NCBI RefSeq assembly: GCF_009935865.1
Contig: NZ_QWEL01000007.1
Span: forward strand, 62,001 to 126,000
DNA from: Odoribacter sp. Z80
GTDB taxonomy: Bacteria; Bacteroidota; Bacteroidia; Bacteroidales; Marinifilaceae
Length of the DNA stretch: 64,000 nt
Direction: 5' to 3'
In this document: positions 57,716 to 64,000 of the stretch, in pieces
Layout: every line of letters begins with the position of its first letter
Numbering within the stretch: position 1 is the stretch's first letter
Notes under the pieces: model-generated
What the model was told of the DNA's origin: nothing
What the model saw: the letters and a program-made list of their open reading frames with translations, nothing else
The model's database searches: none
Position numbers and translations under genes: made by a program

Positions 57716-59107
57716 CTATTTCCGGACGGTCAGCTTGCCCGCCGTGGCAACGGATTCCGCGTCGATGACGAGCCCTTTGGTCGCACGTCCCGTGGCGGCA
57801 TCGATCTTATAGAATGCCGGTTTGTCGCCGCCGGTCACCGTCACGGCGATGTACATGGCTCCGTTCTCGCCGTAGGGCTCGCCGCCGAAGCCTGCCAGAT
57901 CCGCCGGCAGCCCAGTCACGGGTACGACGGTTTTTGCCTCGGCATCGAAGACGGCCAGTTCGTTCGTCACGGCATCCTTGCCCTGCATCATCCCCTCCAC
58001 GCCGTCGGAATAGAGTTGCAGCAGAAAGTGTGTGCCCGAGATGTGCCAACAGCGGAAGACGGGATGCTGCGTGCCGATCTGCTCGAAATTCACGTAGTAG
58101 TCGGGGTCGAACTCCGTCGCGCCCTTGCGGATGCGCACCACCCCGGAGGGCTTGGTTCCGATCACTTTCTTCAGGTCGGCCGACGAGGTGAACGTGCGGC
58201 CGTAGCCCGGCGAGAAGACGTAGAGATCGCCGTTGTCGGCAGCCCAGATCGTCTGGTAGTATTGCGAACGGTGACGGCCGCAGGCGAAGCCGATTTTGTC
58301 GGTCGAGGCGATGACGGGTTTCTCGGCGAACGACGAACCGCTGTAAATGGCGACCCACGCACGGTCGGGATACTGCGTGGAGGGAATCGTTCCGGCAGTG
58401 TAGGAGCTGCTGGCCGAGCCGCCGTCGGCTTTGGCGACCAGTTCCGGGTCAGTCACCTTGTCCGGCCATTGCCCGATGCCGTAGCGGCTCATGCCCATCG
58501 GCACGACCGAGGTATAGAGCTTGCCGTTCGCCTCTTCCAGTCCGGCGAAGGTCACTTTCTCGCCGTTGCCGAGGAAGTTTTCCGCGTCAATCGACCCTTC
58601 GGTCTGCCCGCCGGTGTTCTCGTCGAGGTAGTTGAACAGCAGGGCCTGTGCGATGTTGCCGTCGACATCGGTCGTCTTCGAGTCGCCGGTCGAGACGGTC
58701 AACACCTTGTCGCCCCACGTGCCGTAGGAGGTGATGCGGTTAAATTCGTAGAGGTAGCGTTCGGTGGGTTTGCCCGCAGCATTCAGGTAGTAGGATGCGC
58801 CCGTGCCGGCGCCGCCCTTGTTATAGACCAGCGAGAAGACGTAATTCTGGTTTTTGAATACCCAATAGGAGCCGCCGAGCACCTCCGTACCCGTGCCGCG
58901 CACGGTGGCCGTACCCTCGTCGAGCGACGGGGCGGTGATCAGGTAGCTCGTGCCGTCGTCCTGCGCCGCGATGACGTAGGAGGTTTCGGCGTCGGTGCCC
59001 GGTGTCGGTTGGGGAGCGTAGTTATCGTCGCTGCATGAGGGTAGCAGGCCGGCGGTGCCGGCGCACAGCAGGGCGAGGAGTGCCCGGGTGTAAAGGTTCT
59101 TTTTCAT
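57716..59107 (-). CDS. xusB: DUF4374 lipoprotein, XusB-like siderophore-binding protein
   Basis: The 463-residue lipoprotein has lipobox LPSC (Cys25) followed by a Ser/Asp/Asn linker. Its body is a beta-propeller-like DUF4374 domain with repeated blade sequences ([55 protein letters not shown]). In B. thetaiotaomicron XusB is a surface lipoprotein that captures ferric enterobactin-type siderophores for XusA. It begins 31 bp after the xusA stop. High G+C matches the two neighbours in the island. Ligand specificity here is inferred from the family and context only. Confidence 0.87.
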   Translation of the reverse strand: MKKNLYTRALLALLCAGTAGLLPSCSDDNYAPQPTPGTDAETSYVIAAQDDGTSYLITAPSLDEGTATVRGTGTEVLGGSYWVFKNQNYVFSLVYNKGGAGTGASYYLNAAGKPTERYLYEFNRITSYGTWGDKVLTVSTGDSKTTDVDGNIAQALLFNYLDENTGGQTEGSIDAENFLGNGEKVTFAGLEEANGKLYTSVVPMGMSRYGIGQWPDKVTDPELVAKADGGSASSSYTAGTIPSTQYPDRAWVAIYSGSSFAEKPVIASTDKIGFACGRHRSQYYQTIWAADNGDLYVFSPGYGRTFTSSADLKKVIGTKPSGVVRIRKGATEFDPDYYVNFEQIGTQHPVFRCWHISGTHFLLQLYSDGVEGMMQGKDAVTNELAVFDAEAKTVVPVTGLPADLAGFGGEPYGENGAMYIAVTVTGGDKPAFYKIDAATGRATKGLVIDAESVATAGKLTVRK

Positions 59108-59138
59108 GATTCGATTTTTTTATTTTAGTGTTTATAAA

Positions 59139-61586
59139 TCAGTTGCTGAAATGAACACGCAGTTTGACATAGAACGCGCGGCCCGCTTTCTGGAGGCTGA
59201 AATTGTCGTAAAGCCGTGCGTCGGTCAAGTTGCGGCACTCCAAAGCGATGTTGTAGCGTCCGTTTTTGATGCTGTAGGCCAGCGAGAGGTTGTGTGAAAA
59301 CTGTTCGAGCACGTAGGCTTTCGATTCCTTGTCACCGATGTTCTCCCAATTGAGTGGAAAGGCGTGCTGCCAGAATCCATCGTAACCGACCGTGAGCGTA
59401 TTCCCTCGGGCGAAAAGGTCGTGCCAGTGGAACGAAGCGTCAAAATTGGCAAACCGGTAGGGAATGTTCGGCAGCCGCACCTTGTAGTGCATATTCTCCT
59501 GCTGCGACGATCCTGTCCAGCGCCGTTCGTAGTCGCGGGTGTCGATGCTGTTCCAAGTGCCGCCGAGGTCGAACCAGCGGGCGAACGAGTAGCACAATGA
59601 GACGTTGTAGCCCTTGGTGCGCACGTGGCCGTGGTTTTCGTAGATGCCGTACTGCGTCGAGCCGTGCTTGCCCAGTCCGCGCTTGATATAATCTTTCGTG
59701 TTGCGGTAAATTAGGCTGACGTCCGCATAGAGACCGTGTTTGCCGAAGCGGCCGTCGTAGCTGAGATTGAGATTGAAATTGTCGCTTCGTTCGGGCCGCA
59801 GGTCGGCGCGCCCCGCTTCGAGGTCTTCGTCGCCGAACAGCTCTTCGGTGGTCGGCAGCCGAAACGCCCGTTCGTAGGAGCATTTGGCCTGCAACGCTTT
59901 CAGGATGTAATACGTTCCGGCCGCACCGCAACCCCATGCCGAGACGCTTTTACCCAGCTCCACGTAGTCGCCCACGCCATCGGCGCTGCGCGAAACGGGC
60001 CCCCGGTTGTATTGCAGGTAATATTTGACAAATGCCGAGGCGTTCCACCGCTCCGACGGAATCACCCGGTAGGAGAGCCCGCCGATGTTCTTGCGCGTGA
60101 GTTTGGGAATCGAGAAATCCGTGAGCACCGACGAGGTGCCGACGTGCGAACGGCTCGTGCGGCGGAAATCGCTGAAGACATGGTTGAATGTCAGCGTATG
60201 GATTTCGCCGATGCGGTAGTTAAGCGTCAGCGTAGCATTCCAGTTCGTGTTGCGCGATTCGCTGTTCTGATAGGATTGTTCGCCGCGGCTATCCTTTTCG
60301 TAGTAATGGCCGTACCAGTTGTAGTAGCGGGCCGCGGTGTCGATGTTGTGCGTGACGTTGCGGTTGTAATTGGTCGTTACGAGCAGGTCGATCCCCTCGG
60401 TGAAAAGGTTGCGCTTGGCATATTCCAGCGATGGAGAGAGCGAATGGCCCTTGCGGTGCTTCTGGCCGAAGACGATATCCTGGTAGACGCCGGTCTGGAT
60501 CTCCTTGTAAAAATTGGAATAGGAGAAGCCCAGCACGAAGCGGTCCGCCCATTTTTTGCCTGCGAGACCGAGTTTGCCGAGCACGACCTCGTTGTGGAAG
60601 GCGTCGTTGAAACGCCGGACGTGCTTCACGTCGCTCTTGTCCACGGGCAATTTGTGAACCGAACCGTCGGGCAGCACCTCGAATTCGCGCACCCAGTTGT
60701 CGATATAATAGTCGTTGTCGGAGTAGTTCTGGAAAGCGTCGATTTCGTACAGGAAGCCGCCTCGGGTCGTCTGCCCGAAACAGAGGTGCGAGCGGTGGGT
60801 GTTGAACGAACCGTAGGAGTAGGAAGCGTCGGCAAACCAATTGCGCCGCCGTTTGTTCGTCACAATGTTGATGACGCCGCCGATGGCGTCGGTGCCGAAA
60901 CCGACGGGCACCACCCCTTTATAGACTTCGATGCGCTCGGCAAAGTCTGCCGGTATGTTGTTCAGGTCGAACGCCTGCCCGGTCCCTTCCTGCGGTACGC
61001 CGTCGATGAAGACCTTGACGTGCTTGCCGCTGAACCCGTCAAGCATCAGCTGCATGTCGGAGCCTACGCCGCCCGATTCGCGGAGCTTCATGCCGGGCTG
61101 TTTCGAGATGGCGTCGCTCAAGCTCTTGGTCGTGTTCTGCAAAGCCTTCGTATCCACTGCCACCGCGTTGAACGGCGACTGGCGGACGCGGCTTACGCCG
61201 CTGCCCATGACAACGACCTCTTCGAGCTCGGTCGCTGCCGGTTGCAGGACGACCATGAGGTTTTTCATGTCCCGGACGGTCTCTATGTTTTTCTCTACGG
61301 GCTCATAGCCGATAAGCGATACGACCAGCGTATACTTTCCGGCCGGTACCTTGAAACGGAACCGCCCCCTATCGTCCGTGGAGCAGCCGAAGTTCGTGCC
61401 TTTCAGACAGACGGTGGCGAAAGCGACTGCCGTACTGTCTTTCTCCATTACTTTTCCCGAGAGCCATGCGGAGGCGTGCAGGCCGTGATGTCCGGCATGC
61501 GGACGATGGGGCTGGGCTATAACCGGTATGGCGCAAACGGGCAGAATTGTCATCAAAAGTAACCAATATTTCTTTTTTAATATCAT
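59139..61586 (-). CDS. xusA: TonB-dependent receptor, XusA-like
   Basis: The 815-residue outer-membrane receptor probably imports a ferric siderophore using TonB energy. The signal peptide spans about residues 1-25, followed by a His-rich stretch (PHRPHAGHHGLHAS). A carboxypeptidase-regulatory-like domain is at about 40-115. The plug has VVMGSGVSRVR, LMLDGFSGKHVKVFIDGVP and EVYKGVVPVGFGTDAIGGVINIV, and a 22-strand-type barrel follows. No SusD partner is adjacent, so it is an iron-type rather than a glycan-type receptor. The start is set at ATG 61586, directly before the signal; the 14-codon extension from 61628 is hydrophilic. Confidence 0.88.
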   Translation of the reverse strand: MILKKKYWLLLMTILPVCAIPVIAQPHRPHAGHHGLHASAWLSGKVMEKDSTAVAFATVCLKGTNFGCSTDDRGRFRFKVPAGKYTLVVSLIGYEPVEKNIETVRDMKNLMVVLQPAATELEEVVVMGSGVSRVRQSPFNAVAVDTKALQNTTKSLSDAISKQPGMKLRESGGVGSDMQLMLDGFSGKHVKVFIDGVPQEGTGQAFDLNNIPADFAERIEVYKGVVPVGFGTDAIGGVINIVTNKRRRNWFADASYSYGSFNTHRSHLCFGQTTRGGFLYEIDAFQNYSDNDYYIDNWVREFEVLPDGSVHKLPVDKSDVKHVRRFNDAFHNEVVLGKLGLAGKKWADRFVLGFSYSNFYKEIQTGVYQDIVFGQKHRKGHSLSPSLEYAKRNLFTEGIDLLVTTNYNRNVTHNIDTAARYYNWYGHYYEKDSRGEQSYQNSESRNTNWNATLTLNYRIGEIHTLTFNHVFSDFRRTSRSHVGTSSVLTDFSIPKLTRKNIGGLSYRVIPSERWNASAFVKYYLQYNRGPVSRSADGVGDYVELGKSVSAWGCGAAGTYYILKALQAKCSYERAFRLPTTEELFGDEDLEAGRADLRPERSDNFNLNLSYDGRFGKHGLYADVSLIYRNTKDYIKRGLGKHGSTQYGIYENHGHVRTKGYNVSLCYSFARWFDLGGTWNSIDTRDYERRWTGSSQQENMHYKVRLPNIPYRFANFDASFHWHDLFARGNTLTVGYDGFWQHAFPLNWENIGDKESKAYVLEQFSHNLSLAYSIKNGRYNIALECRNLTDARLYDNFSLQKAGRAFYVKLRVHFSN

Positions 61587-61610
61587 GATAGAGCGGGTTA
61601 ATTTCGAGTG

Positions 61611-61642
61611 CAAAATTACCCGCCCCATGAATTTCAGTCAAT
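61611..61642 (-). promoter_or_regulatory. Promoter of the xusABC operon
   Basis: On the minus strand TAATTTTG reads from 61618 to 61611, and a one-mismatch -33 box ATTG reads from 61642 to 61639, with 20 nt between. This is a good Bacteroidetes promoter 25 bp ahead of the xusA start. I do not recognise a certain Fur box, although iron control is expected for this type of system. Confidence 0.6.
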
Positions 61643-61945
61643 CGCCTTTTTTCGTGATTTTGAATTGCCCCATTGTGGCAGAGATACCTAATTTTGGTTA
61701 GCGAACAATGTCTTTAATATAAAACCAGAGTACAAAATGGAAATCCGTCACAAAAATTTCCTAAAATTTGCGGGAAACCAAATATAGTTTTTATCAAGTT
61801 CTTTTTCAAACTGAAAATTACGCAGGATAATGTAGAAAATCAGTTAACAGACCGTTTTTTCCACATTAACGGACTTTCACCGTTTGATAATGTCTTGTAT
61901 TTATAGCAAACCACTGAAATAGAGGCGTTCATGGCTAAATTCCGG

Positions 61946-62050
61946 TTTAACTCTCGGTTTAACTCGACCGTTAAAAACCACGAAAAACAGGGAAAAGAAA
62001 AAAGGTAGCCACTTTCGTAACTACCTCATTCAGAGAGCGGAAAACGGGAC
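61946..62050 (+). repeat. Right copy of the diverged direct repeat
   Basis: It is the partner of 56183-56280 in the same orientation. It contains GGTAGCC...CTACC as a small internal palindrome and the core CTCATTCAGAGA. Unlike the left copy it runs straight into the tRNA 3'-end-like sequence that follows. Confidence 0.6.
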
Positions 62051-62083
62051 TCAAACCCGCGACTTCCCAGCCTGTAAGTCAAG
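62034..62083 (-). other. tRNA 3'-end-like fragment
   Basis: Read on the minus strand, GCGGG, a TTTGAGT loop and CCCGT form a T-arm (one G-U pair). It is preceded by an anticodon-loop-like CTTACAG segment and followed by TTTCCGC, which could be an acceptor strand. No matching 5' half was found upstream on the minus strand, so this is not a complete tRNA gene. A truncated tRNA left at an integration site is the natural reading. Confidence 0.45.
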
Positions 62084-62351
62084 TACTTACAAATTATATT
62101 TTAGCATTTCTTGTCCTACTACCAGTGCGTTGGTTAAACAATAGTTTTACTTTGAATTTTGAAATGGCATATCTGCCGTTAAATTGGTGTTGTGTTTTTC
62201 ATAAGCTGTCACATTTAAAGTTTATACTTCCTGTTTATCGTAATGGAGTAATAAAATACTGGCTTTATATACTCCTGTACTCATATACTTTCGGTTGGTG
62301 GAGAATTTTTCAAAAGGTATATATAACTGGAATTACTGTATTTTCTCACCA

Positions 62352-62386
62352 CAAAAAAAGAGCCAACAACGGGTGTGTTGCTGGCT
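62352..62386 (-). terminator. Terminator of the LRR lipoprotein gene
   Basis: AGCCAACAAC at 62361-62370 pairs with GTTGCTGGCT at 62377-62386 with one mismatch. On the minus strand it is followed by a run of seven T residues. It lies about 75 bp beyond the LRR gene stop. Confidence 0.8.
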
Positions 62387-62461
62387 ATTATTTCCACCAC
62401 CCCCAACTCCCTAAAGAATCAGGAGTGGTGAAAAGGTTAATAAATTATTTGTTTGTTGTTA

Positions 62462-63520
62462 TTAATACACATCCCACCCCTTATTTTTTGCAATACTCTT
62501 GTCACATGTTTCCCTTCCGGGGTTGTCATATATAAAGATTCTTGATTGACTATAGCCATCATCCCCTGTTTTTCCTTGTGGTAAATCCCTGAAAATCTGG
62601 TTTAATGCGGAAGAAGTTAGGTTATTGTTCCGACATTCCAATTCTGTCAATGCGGTACATCCACTCACATTTAATAAAGTTAGGTTATTGTGCCTACAGT
62701 CCAACTCTGTCAATGCAGTATTCTTGCTTACGTCTAATAAAGTCAGGTTATTATAACTACAGTCCAATTCTGTCAATGCGGTACATCCACTCACATTTAA
62801 TGAAGTCAGGTTATTGTAACTACAGTCCAACTCTGTCAATGCGGTATTTTTACTTATATCTAATGAAGTCAGGTTATTGTAACTACAGTCCAACTCTGTC
62901 AATGCGGTACATCCACTCACATCTAATGAAGTTAGTTTATTGCTCCAACAGCCCAACTCTGTCAATGCAGGGCATTTACTCACATCTAATGAAGTCAGGT
63001 TATTGTCTTTACAGAACAATTCTGTCAATGCTGTATTCTTGCTTACATCCAATGAAGTCAGGTTATTTCCAGCACAGTCCAATATTGTCAATGCAGGGCA
63101 TTTACTAACATTCAATGATGTAATGTTATTATGCCACGTGCCTTCCCCTTGCCAAAATTCGCTAATATTTCCCTTAATCGTAACAATGTGGGGATTTCGA
63201 TTGGAGTATTCATGCTCAACATAGTAATCTATACTTAGTACATAATGGATTTCATCCCAATCGTCATCATATTCTTCAACACTTTTAAACTCTTCCACAG
63301 TTCCATCTCCCCAATCTATAGTAATAATATCCCCTTCATTAAAAGTTTCAATATGCACCTTAATCCTATCGCTCTCTGCAATCATTGTAATCATCCCTTC
63401 TTTCGCCCCATTACCTCCATTATCATCCAATGGATTTTTGTCATCATCTTTTGAACATGCTGTAAACATAGTAGCACACATTGCTACCATGAATAAAATA
63501 AATATCTGTTTCATAGTCAT
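62462..63520 (-). CDS. Leucine-rich-repeat lipoprotein
   Basis: The 352-residue protein has a lipoprotein signal (lipobox FTAC, Cys22) and an Asp/Asn/Gly-rich linker. A small domain with an IDWGDGTVEEF motif (PKD/HYR-like) lies at about 45-125, then eight leucine-rich repeats of exactly 21 residues (133-300). Each repeat carries the pattern L-T-S-L-x-V-S, A-L-T-E-L, a Cys and Asn-Asn. This is the BspA/internalin-like group, often surface-exposed and binding proteins or cells. G+C is low compared with the adjoining island. The start could also be the Met two codons later. The 95-residue gene ends 5 bp upstream. Confidence 0.88.
   Translation of the reverse strand: MTMKQIFILFMVAMCATMFTACSKDDDKNPLDDNGGNGAKEGMITMIAESDRIKVHIETFNEGDIITIDWGDGTVEEFKSVEEYDDDWDEIHYVLSIDYYVEHEYSNRNPHIVTIKGNISEFWQGEGTWHNNITSLNVSKCPALTILDCAGNNLTSLDVSKNTALTELFCKDNNLTSLDVSKCPALTELGCWSNKLTSLDVSGCTALTELDCSYNNLTSLDISKNTALTELDCSYNNLTSLNVSGCTALTELDCSYNNLTLLDVSKNTALTELDCRHNNLTLLNVSGCTALTELECRNNNLTSSALNQIFRDLPQGKTGDDGYSQSRIFIYDNPGRETCDKSIAKNKGWDVY
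62621..63124 (-). repeat. Eight 63-bp tandem repeats in the LRR gene
   Basis: These DNA repeats encode the eight 21-residue LRR units. Several are nearly identical at nucleotide level, and units tend to alternate between an S-K-N-T and an S-G-C-T form, which suggests duplication in 126-bp steps. On the opposite strand they create a long Ser/Tyr/Leu-rich frame that is not a gene. Confidence 0.85.
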
Positions 63521-63525
63521 TTCAT

Positions 63526-63813
63526 TTACTTTCGTAATTTGTTAATAGTTTGACAAATAGTTGAGAGTTCTGTACCTCCAACTTCTTTTTTCTCTACTTC
63601 TTCATAAAAGGAGTTAGGAGCAATAAATTTTGCAATCTCTTTACGTCCTTCCAATGTTCCTGTAACTGCTAAAATTTCTTTCCCGTCTTCTACTTCAATG
63701 AGAAAACAATCTTCCCATTCTTTTGCAACATATAAACAAACAATGTTACAAGTTGTACCCTTCTTCTTGAAGAAATGGCATCCCTCAAATTCTTTTTCTG
63801 AAATAATCTTCAT
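63526..63813 (-). CDS. Unrecognised 95-residue protein upstream of the LRR lipoprotein
   Basis: Not recognised. The 95-residue product has no signal peptide or membrane helix. It starts MKIISEKEFEGCHFFKKKG, contains four Cys residues (residues 12, 22, 26 and about 36), and is mixed alpha/beta and mildly acidic in the middle. It ends 5 bp before the LRR gene start, so the two are very likely co-transcribed and perhaps translationally coupled. A cytoplasmic or regulatory partner of the LRR lipoprotein is possible, but there is no evidence for a specific function. Confidence 0.65.
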   Translation of the reverse strand: MKIISEKEFEGCHFFKKKGTTCNIVCLYVAKEWEDCFLIEVEDGKEILAVTGTLEGRKEIAKFIAPNSFYEEVEKKEVGGTELSTICQTINKLRK

Positions 63814-63866
63814 AATTATAAATATTTGTCACCTTGAAAATTCCCAGAAAGGTAGGTTATTAGCAC

Positions 63867-63952
63867 AAAAAGAAAAGCGTGGGAACTATTAACTTATTTA
63901 AGGTAACAGGCTCTGACAAAGCCCCTAAGTATAAATAAGCAACAGCCCACGC
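63867..63952 (-). ncRNA. Long structured hairpin with U-rich tail upstream of the 95-residue gene
   Basis: Read on the minus strand, GCGUGGG (63952-63946) pairs with CCCACGC (63883-63877). Inside, CUGUU pairs with AAUAG, CUUAUUUA with UAAAUAAG, and GGCUUU with AGAGCC around a GUC loop. The whole forms one long interrupted stem, and it is followed directly by UUUUCUUUUU (63876-63867). It may be the terminator of a gene beyond the window or an attenuator in the leader of the 95-residue gene, whose start is 53 bp farther on. I cannot match it to a named RNA family. Confidence 0.5.
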
Positions 63953-64000
63953 CTATATATACACATTTCATCAAGGTATAAAATACCCTTTCAATGTAAT

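Larger units (their letters stand above)
61690..62350. other. Right junction of the accessory island, no gene
   Basis: This 0.66-kb AT-rich stretch between xusA and the LRR gene contains the right copy of the direct repeat and a tRNA-like sequence. One frame of 136 codons (62125-62535) crosses the LRR terminator and the end of the LRR gene and has no motif, so I do not accept it. I see nothing else in it. Confidence 0.55.

Noticed and set aside
58016-61562. Long plus-strand open frames (340 and 608 codons) opposite xusB and xusA.
   Set aside because: High G+C produces long antisense frames. They are Arg/Val-rich, without motifs, and lie opposite clear TonB receptor and DUF4374 coding sequence.
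62125-62535. 136-codon plus-strand frame after the island.
   Set aside because: It crosses the LRR terminator and the LRR coding end, has no motif and no start signal.
62605-63224. Regularly spaced DNA repeats of 63 bp, at first look CRISPR-like.
   Set aside because: They are contiguous in-frame LRR codons without spacers, and no cas genes are present.

Overview
The window is a piece of a Bacteroidales chromosome. I infer an Odoribacteraceae-like gut anaerobe, but the genus is not proven by the sequence. Supporting points are promoters of the Bacteroidetes form (TTTG, 19-20 nt, TAnnTTTG), poor Shine-Dalgarno sites, families typical of the phylum (DUF5683 next to parAB, two-gene LysO, BatA-domain protein, FGly-type sulfatase, DUF4374), a GENNYALAA tmRNA tag, and a six-gene Rnf complex preceded by an RseC-like gene. 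Most of the window has mid-40s G+C by eye and is densely packed with housekeeping genes.

Layout. 0-0.7 kb: tmRNA (ssrA), a terminator and a cluster of short repeats at its 3' flank. 0.7-4.6 kb, minus strand: parA-parB-DUF5683-lytic transglycosylase. 4.9-10.9 kb, plus strand: BatA-domain protein, DNA alkylation repair HEAT protein, Uup-like ABC-F protein, tilS. 11-15.4 kb: small lipoprotein, gapA, a second ABC-F protein, split lysO (minus). 15.5-24 kb: membrane-anchored Nudix protein, yqeY, BamA-like barrel, MATE pump, PatB-type C-S lyase, a second lytic transglycosylase, nucleoside kinase. 24-28 kb: a gene-poor gap, a sulfatase, an orphan RND adaptor lipoprotein, mscL and a small barrel protein. 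28.4-30.6 kb: era-der. 30.6-36.4 kb: rseC-rnfBCDGEA, an ion-pumping ferredoxin:NAD+ oxidoreductase. 36.6-40.3 kb: CCA-adding enzyme, lipid kinase, UDP-glucose dehydrogenase. 40.4-54 kb: a giant alpha-2-macroglobulin lipoprotein, then M16 protease, flavin reductase and TamB on the minus strand. 54.1-56.1 kb: tsaD and a D-2-hydroxyacid dehydrogenase.

From about 56.1 kb the window becomes accessory DNA. A clearly higher-G+C segment (about 56.5-61.6 kb) holds three minus-strand genes encoding a TonB-dependent receptor, a DUF4374 lipoprotein and a PepSY inner-membrane protein. This is the composition and order of the XusABC xenosiderophore (ferric enterobactin-type) uptake system known from Bacteroides thetaiotaomicron. 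It has its own promoter and terminator hairpin and is bracketed by two diverged direct repeats of about 90 bp; the distal copy runs into a tRNA 3'-end-like sequence. I read it as a horizontally acquired iron-uptake cargo island. Beyond it, an AT-rich end carries a leucine-rich-repeat lipoprotein with near-identical 63-bp units, an unrecognised 95-residue protein just upstream of it, and a long RNA hairpin with a U-rich tail.

No CRISPR array, insertion sequence, rRNA or complete tRNA gene was seen. No wholly new multi-gene system stands out among the housekeeping genes. The best candidates for follow-up are the flanked xus island and the LRR/95-residue pair with its structured leader.
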